DNA of 64,000 nt from Cystobasidium ongulense (taxonomy: Eukaryota > Basidiomycota > Cystobasidiomycetes > Cystobasidiales > Cystobasidiaceae): positions 636,236 through 700,235 of the forward strand of contig BQUP01000010.1 of assembly GCA_022835595.1 (NCBI GenBank). The letters are read 5' to 3'. Each line of letters opens with the position of its first letter. The first letter of the stretch is position 1. This document shows, one piece after another, positions 48,026-60,121 of this stretch. Below the pieces are notes generated by a model. It saw only the letters and a program-made list of their open reading frames with translations, made no database searches and was not told the DNA's origin. The translations under genes were made by a program, and so were the position numbers.

Positions 48026-49558
48026 ATGGCGCCTCTCACGCGGCACATCAGGAAGCAGAGCGGTGGGTCAGCGTACATCCGCTCGCCATCGTCTGCAACA
48101 CCTTCAAGAGACTCGCTGCCCTTCTCGCAGCGCTGGGTCAATTCGCCGGCCAGTCCTTCCAGCGGCAGCAATGGGCCAACTTCCATCTTTCCTGGACGCC
48201 GGAGGAACGTCCTGCGCTCGCTAGGCGGAGGCACAACAGTATGCGTAGCCATCTTCTTCGTCCTCCTCTTTTTTGGCGCATTCGACTACAACCCGCGCGT
48301 AGGAGGCAACATTCATCCATATACCTTCCAGGTCCAGACCGAGGGAGATCCCTGGAAGCGCAAGGGGATAGAATACACGAGACCGCCTGGGTACTGGGAA
48401 TTTCAAGCGGAGTGGAATGCTCCTTCGAAAGAACTAGCAGCGAACGCACCTCCTTCCACACGGAAATGCGACCCAAACGGGCCTCTATTATTGTAGGTGT
48501 GATCGTCTACCCGCCAAGACTTCAGATGAAGCTGAATATCCATCTTCACATGCCCTCAGTATTGGACTATTCACACATCCAGGCGGATTAGGGAGAAGGC
48601 AGATGATTCGCACAATATTCAAGCCAGATCTGATTGCGAATAAACAAAAGATTGACTTCAAGTTTATCCTCGGATCACCGCCTGACGAGGATTGGAAGTA
48701 TGCACTAGAGCAGGAAGAGTAAGTGATACCCGCTTTCTCAAGCTTGGGCTCTGCATCAGCTCAACGCCCCCTTAACCGCTCTTGCAGAAAAATCTACAAC
48801 GATATCGTCATTCTCAGCGATGTTGTGAAGGACAACATCGACGAAGGCAAGAGTATAGAATACTTTGAGTGGGCAGCCAAAAATCTTCCGAATCCTAAAC
48901 CAAAGTTTGGTAAGCGACAGCCTTAATCAGATCAATCGGGGTATGGGGGTATTATGCCTGACTTGCCGATGCATCTTTTCAGTCATGAAGATGGATGATG
49001 ATACCTTCCTCGTTATGCCCAATGTCATCAAAGACTTAGCAGCGCTCAATTGTTCGGACGCGATATACTGGGGTACATCACAAGGAGCAAATGTAGACTT
49101 CTTCGGGCCTTATATGCGAGGGCTGTGTTACGCCTTGTCATGGCCGTTGGCATCGTGGATAGGCACAGCGAATATGACAGCTGCTTACGCATCTGGTACT
49201 GAAGACGCAAAAATTGGGAAAATAGTCAGTTCGCTTGATCCGGCAAAAGAACCCGTCAAGTGGATAGATTATGGGTGGAGAATGGGTGATTGGGATCAGC
49301 TCAAGGTCGATGTCGATACAGTCGGCTTCCATTGGCTTAAATTGGATCACTGGGTGCCTATGGTGAAGCGGAAAGCGTGAGTGTTCATTCACCTAATCAA
49401 TCTGGTACAGGCTAGCATGTACACGGTCTGACTATCTGATTTACCTACTTAGGCTCAAAGCATGGGCGGAAGCGGGCAGACCGTACAGATGGGACTGGGC
49501 AGATCATCCCTTGCCAGCGTCGACAGCATCTGTCGTTCATTCTACAGCAGCTTTATAG
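48026..49558 (+). CDS. GT31-like (beta-1,3-galactosyltransferase-type) glycosyltransferase
   Basis: Exons 48026-48492, 48560-48718, 48788-48909, 48983-49376 and 49453-49558 join in phase to 415 residues. It is a type II membrane protein: a basic disordered N-terminus (MAPLTRHIRKQSGG) and one anchor (TTVCVAIFFVLLFFGAF) at about 75-91. The luminal part has RRQMIRTIF, KFILGSPPDED, NDIVILSDVVKDN, the metal-binding triad in VMKMDDDTFLVMP, YWGTSQG and the GTEDAKIG segment, which fits the E/D-D-V-x-x-G motif of GT31. GT31 enzymes add beta-1,3-linked sugars in the Golgi. Substrate and linkage are not shown by the sequence. It is convergent with the next gene. Confidence 0.85.
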
Positions 49559-49888
49559 ATATATCCGGAGTATGCATATGTCTGCATTCGTATGTTGCAG
49601 TTTATTGTCTATAACCGCAAGAGAGACAGTGCCTTTCCTGTTGTGTAAGTTAGAGCTAGTCGTTCATGCAATACTGTTTAATATATGTTATCATTGCCGA
49701 AAATACACGTTTCTATTTCAGCCTTCTACCTGTCTCCGTTGCGGAAAATCATGCCTTAGTTGCGTCCAAGTTAGATACAACATTTGAACTAATGCATTTA
49801 TATGTTAGATGATGTGCTACACTTGAAGACACTTTGTCACTGCTCTACATTCCCTACATCTACGTTACATCCCCTATACAATTGTCCA
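49559..49888. other. Convergent 3' intergenic region
   Basis: 330 bases between two convergent stop codons, T-rich, consistent with 3' UTRs. Nothing else seen. Confidence 0.5.
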
Positions 49889-51967
49889 TTACGATGCAGC
49901 CAGTCCCATGAGCATGATGTAAGCTTTGCTAATAGTAGAATCGTCATCCATGCTGAAGTCCTCCGCGCTGTCAGATATGTGAAGAGCGAGCGCTCTAGAG
50001 AGAAGTTTGTTTGAACGTGGATCTCGAGAATTGAAGGATCCTGCATTCGCTTCCATAGATATTATGCGATACAGGTCATCCGCCGCATCTTCTGAATCGT
50101 CGGTCTTTTCGACGCCTGCCAACCGTGACGCTAGAGCTGAAGCTTCGCTCTCTGCCAGATTCTTCACTTCTACCAGTTTGCGATAAGGAAGAGTTCTGCA
50201 AATGCGAGGAAGGAAGACTTCCATCGGAACCGTGTATGGCTCACTTTCGTTGAGTGTAGTAGGGAAAGCAGATTCCCGAACTCCATAGAAGAGTGCTAAC
50301 CGCGGCAGCGTGAGCATGAGTCGAGGGTCGAATACTTCTATATCTTCAGCCGAATAGAGCTCGTCTTGCATAGCCTTTTGTAATGCATGTTGCAGTAGCT
50401 CCTGGGTCGATAATGTAGCTATTTCCGCAGCCTCCGCGGATACGGAGTTACTCGTTGGATCAGTCTCCTTGAATAGGGCAGTGGCTTTTTCTATTCTGGC
50501 CAAGCGTCGGTCTCTTCGTTTCATTCGCCTTTCTAGGCGGTACAATGTATGGAAGTCTCGACTGAAAAGGCAATGTTTCTAGTCAGCACCTTTGCCATTA
50601 AGCCTGGGAGGAAGGTTGCGTACAGGCAGGCAGCGAAACGCGCATACTCTGAAGTAAAGTGCCGCAGATTTGCTGGTAGGGCGACATCGTTCTTGGTTAT
50701 AGGGTTTTTCAGGCCAAAGACGTCCGTCTCTCCTTCATGGGGGTTCATCAAGCAGTGACATAATATCGCAGGTTGTTTAAATCGACCTTCGAAAGTATCC
50801 AGAGAGAAGTCTTTCCCTCGTAGACGGGATAGACTCTTGCATAGTTTGACTGCTCTGTAACGCAGCTTTTCGAATGAATCGTCCAAGGTAGAGACATCAG
50901 GGACACGGCCTCCACAATATATGAACTGTGCTAGGAAGAGCACGCATCTGTAGTAGAAGTTGTGTCAGCTGTGTCAGCACGGACCAGATCTAGGCAGTAC
51001 TAGATTGGAACGTACTCTTTCATTTCTGTCACATTCTCCAGTGTGGTGGAATCTAATTTGGCAACAAGCTCTCTGATTGTCTTAACGAGCTGACTTTGAG
51101 CGCTCCGCGTACTTTCAACAGCTATTGCCATTTCCCACCGGCTAACTTCTGTAACGCTGACATTGGGAGATGAATTGGTAGCTTCGGCCCACGTAATATC
51201 ATTGACTGATGCAAGTGAAGGTAATGCAGTTCGAGGAAGCGATGGCGATGGTGACATGATTGCATGAAAAGCTTGCGACCATCTCCTGCCGTTCCGAGAG
51301 CGAGGGGTACCTTGTTGCGTTCTTGGCGAAGAGGGACTTAGGTTCGGACTGACGACTGGAGACCCTGAGAATGCACGTGCTAGTCGAGATCGTCTTGAAG
51401 GGGTGGTATTGGGACTTGTAGGAGATGTGACGTCCATGGGCCCCGATAAGGGCGAAGTTGGCGTGTTGAGAGGTAGAGGGGTGGATTCTCCGACAGTTAT
51501 GATGGATGTGCTGTTTGGTGAAGTGGTGTTCTTTGAGTTGTATTTCTTCGAGAGATAATGTATGGACTGAGTGAGTCGTTGTTCTGCGAGAGATTATCAT
51601 TGTAAGCTCTCGTATCTATAACACGTGCAGGTGTAAGTGGAGTCTTACCAGCCTTTTTGAACTTGCGTACATCCATAGCATCGAGCAAGCTTTGTGCATT
51701 AGCTTGAGCTGTACCATGACTTGGTGACCGACTGAGCCTCTTTGGTGTCTGGCCTCGCGAGAATCTTCTGAGCCTGTTGCCCGTAGGACACTCAGCCGCC
51801 AGTTGCTCTTCTGCAGGATCCAGGCATCGTTGTCCAAGGATAGGCGAAGAGGAAAGATGAAGATTGCTTTCGAAAGCGGGGAGTAGGAATTCAGGACTTG
51901 ACGGGCTAGTGGACAGCATCTCGTTGTCGTCGCTGATAGCGCGCACCATGTCTACTTGAGTCGGCAT
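49889..51967 (-). CDS. Uncharacterised fungal protein with a conserved helical core
   Basis: Exons 51649-51967, 51016-51583, 50624-50947 and 49889-50561 join in phase to 627 residues. The first 220 residues are a Ser/Pro-rich disordered leader with a possible helical piece (FKKAEQRLTQSIHYLSKKYN). The ordered core runs VSRWEMAIAVESTRSAQSQL, then MKECVLFLAQFIYCGGRVPD, then FEKLRYRAVKLCKSLSRLRG and AILCHCLMNPHEGETDVFGL. A coiled section follows (YRLERRMKRRDRRLARIEKA). Phase forces a 62-nt intron near 50560-50620; the alternative reading gives a stop. I do not recognise the family. The strongly patterned core suggests a conserved fungal protein rather than a chance frame. Confidence 0.72.
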
Positions 51968-52673
51968 AGCTCACCAGCCACACTCGCTTGTCTGCGGACG
52001 CAAGCCGCTTGAAGAGCGAACGGCGAGATGTTGAAATTACTGTCGAGGTTGCAAGGGATATTACTGCGCTGACTCTAGGTGTTTAGAGAGGCCAGGATGC
52101 GCGCGAGCTGAACATTCCGTTGCTCAAGTATGTATTCGCCGCCTGCTGCGGGCGAGGGTTTCCAGGCTGGAATGCAAGCTCCTCAGGGACAGCCTGGCGG
52201 TGGTCTTGTGGCAGAAATGTCTAGAAGTACTGCGAGTGGATGCTAATGGAGTTGAAGCTCGAGGTCCTGAAGTGGAGGCCCGTTGATGTATCTTTTGGCT
52301 TAGAAGGGAAGGTGGGTGATTGTGTGCGGAGTCTCCAGATGTCGGAGCCCGAGAGTGCTGAAACCGCAGCCCTATCTAGCCAGACAAGTATGTTTGAAGC
52401 CTGACTGCCATGTCATGGTGGTAAGTACAAATTCGAGAGAAGCTTACAATACATGCAATGCATACACCTTCAACATCCAGAACAGAACGTCGATCGAGTT
52501 CTTTCTATGCGAAGGAAATACGGCAAAGCTCCTTCAGCTCTTCACAAACGCTTCTAGACAAAACACAATCTCTCGCTGTTCTCACGCTCCTTACATTAGC
52601 AGTCTGCCTATGTATCAGTAACAACCGCTTATTGTCGAAAACCTCCAAGCAGCCAGTTCCTGCCCATACCAAC
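51968..52673. promoter_or_regulatory. Divergent promoter region
   Basis: About 700 bases between divergent start codons (uncharacterised protein at 51967, UPF0538 at 52674). Short open frames only. No motif assigned. Confidence 0.45.
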
Positions 52674-53430
52674 ATGTCGGACAATGACCCAACAACGAAC
52701 ACAGTCAGGCCCGCTGAGGATTCCGTTCTCACAGTACGACTCATCAAGTTAGTTTCGGACTGTGACAAATGAGCCTGGCCCCGCTTCGTACACTCAGCTA
52801 ATCCAAATTATGTTCCGCGATCATGCAGGTCTTTCGAATACAGGACTGAAAAGAACATGGTCCTGCAGCATGTGAATCTGCTGACGTGAGTTGCGGTAGA
52901 GACATACGAAACATACTGCAGGACCGCCGAAGCTTATTATGACTTTGCAGCACAACAGTCGGACAGCTGAAGGAGCTCGTCTTATCAGGTACGCGCTCGA
53001 AATATTCGCCACTCGCCGATAGATAGCCGTCTGATTGCTTGTATGCTTGCGTAGAGGTGCAAAGTAAACCTGCTTACAAGGTATACCGCACTGTCAACTT
53101 CGGTAAGCCGGTGCTGTCTCCGATGAACTCGCCCATGCGATGCTGACGGCAACGATAATTCATTCAGATTGTCTCAAGCTGTACACGAAAGCCCACGGAT
53201 CAAAGACGACGAATCTCATAATCAATCTAGACCATGATGATTGGATCTTGGACGACGATAGCGTTACACTAGCTTCTGTCGGGATGGGTGAGTGCTATTA
53301 GATGTATATTGCAATCCAAAGATTGGCATCCGTCTAAATGTGTATCTCTACAGAAAATGAAACAGAACTTTCCTTCTTCAATCGCGAGCTATATGAGGCT
53401 TTCAAGCTGAATCCGATACAGAAGTGGTAA
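52674..53430 (+). CDS. UPF0538 family protein (human C2orf76 homologue)
   Basis: Exons 52674-52747, 52829-52885, 52951-52988, 53055-53102, 53168-53287 and 53354-53430 join in phase to 137 residues. The family pattern is clear: SVLTVRLIKSFEYRTEKNMV, then HVNLLTTTVGQLKELV, then LKLYTKAHGSKTTNLIINLD, DDSVTLASVGMENETELSFF and the invariant ending FKLNPIQKW. The fold is ubiquitin-like by inference. UPF0538 is conserved from fungi to man, but its function is not known. The gene is missed in a single-frame search because no exon exceeds 120 nt. Confidence 0.93.
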
Positions 53431-53669
53431 AAGGGGTTTGAAAAGAAGTGTGAGGCTCATCAACCGTATTTATTTGTTTATGTGAGGTTATTGTTGTTGT
53501 ACAGCGTATGCGTCGACAGATGCAAAGGAAAGGTGGTGTCATGTTGAGAACAGATGCTGTGAAATGCAGTGGAGGACTGAGATGACCGTAACTTCGAGTG
53601 ATTTTGCCCTTTGAAGGTAATACCTGATGAAAGTCCTTTGGCTTTCTTGTGTGACCCTTCTTACCCAGC

Positions 53670-55328
53670 CTACTTCTCCGACAGTGGCAAGACGCTCTGC
53701 ACTGAAGAAGGTTTGTCCTCGTTATTTGCAAATCCAGTCTCAATTAAGACGGCCTGGATATTGATCATTGCCAAGTTCTTCTCGGTAATCGATTTGAGTA
53801 TAATCGCAGGGGTGTCCTTGATGAGGCTGGCAGCAAAGTTGAGATAAGTAGCCTGCCACTTTCGGAGAGCCTCGCAGTCATCGTAAAGGTAAAGCTTAAG
53901 GATTCCATTGTTTTTTTTGCGCTCGCAATCATCTAGATATTCGCTTCAAAGAACATAGTCGTCAGAGCAACTTCCAGCATGTCACAATGGAGCTGCCTAC
54001 CGAAGTTCAGCATGTAGCGTGTCCAATTTGGGGTTCTTCACCATGCCATATTTCTCAGCAGCCACGATGGCGTTGATCAGGGTATCCCATCTCGAGATTG
54101 GTACAGTATAGTCTTTCCAATCTTCAGTCACAGCTCTCGGATAGCAGCAGCTTAGTAGGAGCTCCGTGGTATGTGCATTTTCAGGTACCTCCATTGCTTT
54201 TGCGCGAGGGGGAATATCGTCGAGCATGCCGGTCATTACAAGAAGATTCTCCTTATGCACCTTGATCGTTTTCCCGTTGCTGGTTTTGATACTGAAATTA
54301 GACGGTCTTCCGACGCTTTCTAGGTAACCACTCCTGGGGAAGTCGGCCACCGTCTTCAACTTTTTGCGGGTTTTGCTTGCTCGCAGATCGGGATTGGCAA
54401 CACCTAGGGTTTGAGCGGATGAGCTGGGAGCCTGAGATAAGTGAGAATCGTTCGTTGATCTACGGAAAGGATCAAGTGTCGTGCCAAGATCCAATTCATT
54501 TCCAAAATTAGCTCGCAATGCTTCTCCGAATGTTGATGGAAGTGTCGCTTTCTTCTCTTGGAGGCTTGATACAGCTAGTTTGTCTGCCAATTCATCTACT
54601 TCGTTGCCTTGATCCTGCTCTTCAGATGATACCTGAGCGTATTGAGTGCCAGAGGTTTTGTCCTGCAATCTCAAGCCCGCGATAGACATTACAGAGGTGT
54701 CTGGACCTTGGGAGTTGGCGTCTTCTGCAAGCCTGGGAGATGTTGAGGTCTGGACACGGACGGTCTGGGGTGTAACCGGCTCCGCAGTGACCTTCCCTTT
54801 GTTCTCTTTATTAACATGAGCTTCTTGTACTGGAAGGATTGCCTGGTTGCCTTGTCGGACAGTATGCCTGTGAGGACTCTTGTACGAGTTGTGTGGAACA
54901 CCAAAGACGTAATCTTTGAGATCAGGCAGATTATTCTGAGTAGGTGAGAGTGGCATGCTCATCCCGCCGACTTTGGCAGCCTGCTCGTGTTCATTTCGCT
55001 GCATCAAGGAAGGTGAACCTGCTTGTGGGGAGCGAATAGCTGAAAGAGGAACGCCGGCAGTAACCTTGATAGATGGGACCGTGTTCGGAGTGATGTCTCG
55101 GTGATGATATGCTGGGCGAGCATCGTACACGGAGGGAGACATGCCGCTTCGGCCAATTGCAGCTCGGTGTAGGCTGGTGGGGGTCGATTTGTCTACCACA
55201 GCTGGCGCTGGGCGGATGGGTGAGGTGGAAAGGCGAGAAGGTGTCTTAGTGGGAGAAGAAGAAGGGGAGTGTATGAAGGAGGGATAGACATGTCGGATGC
55301 CGTCGGGTGGAGGAGTGCAGGTAACCAT
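53670..55328 (-). CDS. BTB/POZ-like domain protein with disordered N-terminus
   Basis: Exons 54001-55328 and 53670-53943 join in phase to 533 residues. The first 340 residues are Ser/Pro/Thr-rich disorder with many SP and TP sites. A BTB/POZ-like domain begins at about 345: RPSNFSIKTSNGKTIKVHKE, then NLLVMTGMLDDIP, then HTTELLLSCCYPR and LINAIVAAEKYGM, the last resembling the A-x-KY-x-M helix typical of fungal BTB domains. The second exon continues with REYLDDCERKKNNGILKLYL. BTB domains dimerise or bind cullin-3. The acceptor at 53944 (GAAG) was chosen since the nearer one gives a stop. The function is not known. Confidence 0.8.
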
Positions 55329-55709
55329 GGCGGCCGTTATTTGCTAGACAAGTATCGGAATGTCTGCTGGTGCTCGAGTTCGACGAGCAGGGAGGAAGTT
55401 GACAAAACAGAAGCAGAGCAAGGAACGAAGTACATTCGCGGTAGGTCATGTTCATTGTAGCAGCGCGCCGTTGTCGTCGACCAGGCCGGCCCGCCCGCCC
55501 AGTTCGGAATCCGGCGGTGAGAGAAGAAGCCAAGGGCCACAGCACAGTGCAGTCAGTCCTCGCCGCAATCAGTGTGCACGCGTGTTGCGGTTGTGATGGT
55601 CCATTGGTGTTGATAGACGATGTGTGACCGGCGTGGAATACTCATCACATGCATGCGGTCTTCTTGCGGTCTTTGACTCTGCAGCGACCAGCCAGTCAAA
55701 CACGATGAT
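55329..55709. promoter_or_regulatory. Divergent promoter region (BTB / Sfi1)
   Basis: 381 bases between divergent start codons. Moderately GC-rich; no specific site recognised. Confidence 0.45.
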
Positions 55710-58700
55710 ATGGGAGACGTTTCACGTTCGAGCATCACACTCTCGTCAGCGTCGTATGCTTCTTCTCTGTTCCCGATAGTAGACGAAGGCTCAGCGTCGC
55801 TTCTCGAAGCCATCATATCGCGTGTTTCTCCATCCGAGTCTGAATGGAAGCCATTCCTGCAAGCATACGACGATGTCTTCAACGAGCGGGGGCTGGACAA
55901 GCAGGGCGACACCGTCATCTACGACCTGATACTCAAGCTAGGTCTTCAAGCTGGCAAGAATTGGCGCGCGAAATGGGAGAATGTCAAGCGGACACAGCAC
56001 GAGCTGTTGTTGCAGCGCGAAGGTGCTCAACGCGTCGATCAAGGTGCAGCGAGGACGCCGATGAACAACAAGACTGGCAGTACATATCCAGCAGCTGTTG
56101 GATGGACTGATGGACAGGACGATGGCCAGTCTCGTCTTACCCGAGAAGCTCTCGACAAGCTACAGTATGCCGCCTCTCCATATAAAGCTGTACAAACACC
56201 ACACGCTGCGCAGACACGGGCGCATAACAGAGATGGGACAACACCTCGCGTGCATTTCGCACATGATGGACACTCTCACCATGCTCGCGCTCATTCCGAT
56301 GTCTTTCGAACGCCGGATCTATCAACTCCCAGCCACACTGCAGAAGAACGTGAAGCAATGTTGCGACAAGCTATTCAGATAGATAGGGTGAACCTTCTCG
56401 GGAGAATGTACGACGATTGGATAACACGTCTCTTCGTCCTTAAGCGGCTAGATATGCACACTGTTCTCGCTCGAGAAGCGTTAATGAAGAGAAGAAGCTT
56501 AACATTCTGGCATGAACGAGTGGAAAGACATCAAGAGCTCGTAGAGCGCGTAGATTTAGCATATGAAGCGACTCTTCAACGCAGTTGTCTCCGTCTATGG
56601 CGGCAAAAGAAAGAAAAGAAGCAGAAGACAGAGTGGGAAAGGCAGATGTCGCTCGCTTATCGAACGCTCACGAGAAAGAAAGAAAAGCAAATCAAAGAAG
56701 CTGCTTTTGCTGCTTGGAGAGAAGCCTCACTGGATTCAAGAGCTTCTAAATTCCGCAGAACTTGTCTCCTGCGTCATTCACTAGGGAAATGGCTATCCAA
56801 TGCAGCTCGTCTGGCTGAACTACAATCGGAAGCTACTGCCCTGCAAGCAAGTCACGATGAGATATTAATTGTCGAGACCTTCGCAAAATGGAAGAACAAC
56901 ACCATTCTACTAGTACGGGAGAGTGAGATTGTGGAAAGTGTCGAAGGTCGAATACTCAGCCATGCACTCGAAACCTGGCGGATTCAGCGACAGGACGTTC
57001 GGTTAGCCGATGAATTTGCAGCGCGCATAAGTCAAACGAGCGCATTTTCTATCTGGAGGACTCGGAAATCACACAATGATGCACTTAGGTTAAAAGCTAT
57101 GTCGCTTTCTAAGGCAAGGGATGAAGATACAATGGAAAGAGCTTTCCATACTTGGAAGATAAGGGAGCACTCACGCTTGTTGGAACGAGCAAAAGCAATT
57201 CGCTTACTTAGGGCGGCGATTCAAAGATGGAGAGAGCGTTATATTGCAGTGACTGGTGATCTAGAGACACAGGCTATTGCATTTCAGCGACAGCGTAATT
57301 TCAATCTGGCAAAACGTTTTATTACTACATGGGAGAATAAGACGAATCATCAACGCAAGGCACTTCGCTTAGCTGCATCTTTAAATACTAGATTGCTGGT
57401 ACAACGGACATTCACAGATTGGAAAGACGAGCTTTCAAGTCGTAGATTGCAATATCGGAAAGCGGAAGTCGCAAACACTTTCTTTTCTCAGAGGAGTGTG
57501 CTTCGGACTTGGTATAAGAGGATGAGATGGATCAAAGCCGACAGAGCAATAGCTAGCAAAGAGGAGGAGGTCGTGAAGGACTATTTTCAGTGTAAGCTTG
57601 TATGGCCTGCTTTTGTCACGAAACTGGAGACTAACGTCCTGACTTTCCAAAGCATGGCGAGAGAAGACAAATCGAGCCCAGCGCTTCGCTATACTCGAGG
57701 AAGGCATCAGTGCGGCCATCGACCAGGTATGTCCACCAATAGCATCTCCAGACGAGTAATGCTTCCACCGCTAAGCAAATTTGTTACCACTATACACAGC
57801 GCATCATGTCAGATGCTTTAACAAGCTGGACAAACCGAGTAATCGAGCTTCGCGCACGTATGATTAGCGTCACACAAACCCGAGATAGTCAGATACTCAA
57901 GAACTCCTTCAGTCATTGGTTGACTAAATCACGTCAGAATATGGAGAATCTATCATTAGTAGATAGTTTTATTGAAGTTCAAGAGGAAGAGATGATACGT
58001 GGTAAATTTAGAAAATGGTTATCTAATACTAAGAGAAAGATCAAATTGAGAGAATTACTAGCGGAGAAACTGTTAAATGATGAACAGAATCTAGTTAGTG
58101 GGGTCTTTGATCGTTGGGTTGATGTTTATAAGGAACGCCAATTGCTTGATCAGGTGAGTCACTCCGTATTTGCGATACGACTTGAGATCCTTAGCGAAGC
58201 TTGCGGGACTAATACACGCGGTTTTCATCAGGAAATGGACATTGTCCGATACAGGACGTATCAAAGCTTAAGGACAACTCTCCAAAAGTGGAAATCTCGA
58301 ACAATGGTAAGATACAGCGTTCTTGTCCTATGATCCTTACGAATTCAGACTAATTGTGAGACGCGCCAATGCAGACATTACCTGCGATCCGATTCGATGC
58401 GCAAAGGCAGCGTAGGCGGTTCTTCTCTATCTGGAGAGATCGACTTCCTGAACGAATAGTTGAGAATCAAGCTACCGAGCATGATAGACTACGTTTATTA
58501 CGTAAGTTCTCTTTCATAAAATATCAGTCCTTGGTTGCAGATCGCTGACACATGTTGGCCGTGCGCATAGGTCTCACACTTACGGCCTGGCAAGGCGGGA
58601 CTCGAGCTAAAGCAGCCCGGAGAGCTGCGAATCGTTTCAGAGCATTCGCTGCCAGATCACCTTTACCTCCCTCATCGTCAGCGTATGATATACTAGTACC

Positions 58701-59334
58701 GTCGTCATCTTCCAGAAAGCCGTACCCGGCTTCAGCGTCTCGTATACGTGTGACGGAGACAAGTAGTCGTACAGCTACACCGCAAGCTTTACACACAGTA
58801 CGAAGAGATACAGGAACCGCCTATTGGCCACTCGTTTCACGAGGCGGCGTAGCATTCTCGACATCTATGCCGCTTATTTACTCTGCTTCCCGGTTGAGGA
58901 AAGAAGTTGGTACTCCCCCGAGACGAAGTGCTGTAAGCACTACTGGGCTTACTCCACTCCCTGTCCGTACGGGAAGTACTCACAATCAAGTGCAAAGCCA
59001 GCCTCTTCCTACTGTCACTGGGAGATCTAGGAGAGGATCAAGAATTGATCCTGAAAGCATTGAATTACCTCCTTCTTCTAGCGCTACTGGACCATCTTCC
59101 ACTTCTTCGTCCCCATTAGCACATCAATCACCTCTTCCTCCAGCCCAAGGGCACACTTCATCTCTCGTATTCAATGCGAACCAAGAACAAGACGAAGGTA
59201 AATCCGGAGGAGATAGAAAGCACGATAGAAGGAAAAGTAGAAGTAGGGATGCGTTTGAAGAAGGGATTTTGAAAGAGATGAGAGAAAGACTAGCTGCTGC
59301 TGGTTTAGGTGGTGATGGGAGTGCACGGAAGTGA
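55710..59334 (+). CDS. SFI1: Sfi1-like centrin-binding spindle-pole body protein
   Basis: Exons 55710-57591, 57653-57726, 57800-58153, 58232-58306, 58375-58501 and 58571-59334 join in phase to 1091 residues. From about residue 225 to 910 the protein is a chain of helical repeats about 30 residues apart, each with an aromatic/Trp centre: YDDWITRLFV, LTFWHERVERH, LRLWRQKKEKK, FAAWREASLD, FAKWKNNTIL, LETWRIQRQD, FSIWRTRKSH, FHTWKIREHS, IQRWRERYIA, FTDWKDELSS, LRTWYKRMRW, SHWLTKSRQN, FRKWLSNTKR, FDRWVDVYKE. This is the centrin (Cdc31)-binding repeat array of Sfi1, which forms the half-bridge of the spindle pole body and controls its duplication. The N-terminus (1-200) has a short folded region. 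The C-terminus is disordered and Ser/Pro-rich, where Cdk sites are known in yeast Sfi1. About 14 repeats are readable. Confidence 0.92.
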
Positions 59335-60121
59335 GGATATCGTTAGCTAGCGGGGCAGTAGCAATGCTTTGTTTGTGGAAGTAAGTAGTAGATGAGGTAG
59401 TGATAGTTGAAAAAGAGGGGTTCAGCAGTTGTCGTATTACGCCTTTCCCCATTAGTTCAAAATTCGAGCTTTTACTTTTTACTTTTTACTTTTCCAATGG
59501 TCTGGTAGGACCGTTTATTGATCCTTCGTTTGGGGCTTTGATAATATTGCCACCCCTTTGCATGCATATAATATCAATAACCGATACTATCGAAGAATTT
59601 AACATATTGAGATTGAGGAGTGGAAGATCGTTCACCGCTTGGAGGTCCAGGCTCTCGGCCGGTTGAGTGGGTGGCGTTGGACGAATAATGCACAACTGGA
59701 CAGGCAGGAACAACTAGTAAAATACATGGCAGCTGATGTTGAGCGTAGTTAGTACGAGTGTACCGTGTGTTATGCTGGTGAGCAATACTGTCTAGCTTTG
59801 CAGTCGGATGTGCGGTCTGCGGCATCATGAGACGGGAACTTTGAACCGACTGACTTTGGAGCATGGCATGACAGCCATTGAGTGAGAAGTGTTGAAGCTT
59901 TTCCTTCTGCTGCACTGAATCCATCATCTTGTCCATAGAACATACTCGCACTGCACAAGTATTGCAGTCCCATCCCAATTAGCTCACTCACTCCAACATC
60001 CCCCAGCTTGAGATCTGGGGCTCCGTCATTGAGATTAGAGAGTCTATCACACGCAACCCAAGCAAGCAAGCAGCCTTCGTCAATAAAAGCTTCGTCGGCA
60101 GGCACAGAAGACGATAAATAG
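59335..60121. other. Intergenic between Sfi1 and the GSK-3 locus
   Basis: About 790 bases. It contains the Sfi1 3' UTR and, presumably, the GSK-3 promoter or non-coding first exon. An in-frame stop at 60119-60121 bounds the long open frame that follows; the same TAG could act as a splice acceptor. No gene recognised. Confidence 0.4.

Noticed and set aside
47764-48252. A 162-residue minus-strand open frame
   Set aside because: It is the shadow of the first exon of the GT31-like gene, which has a clear anchor and motifs on the plus strand.
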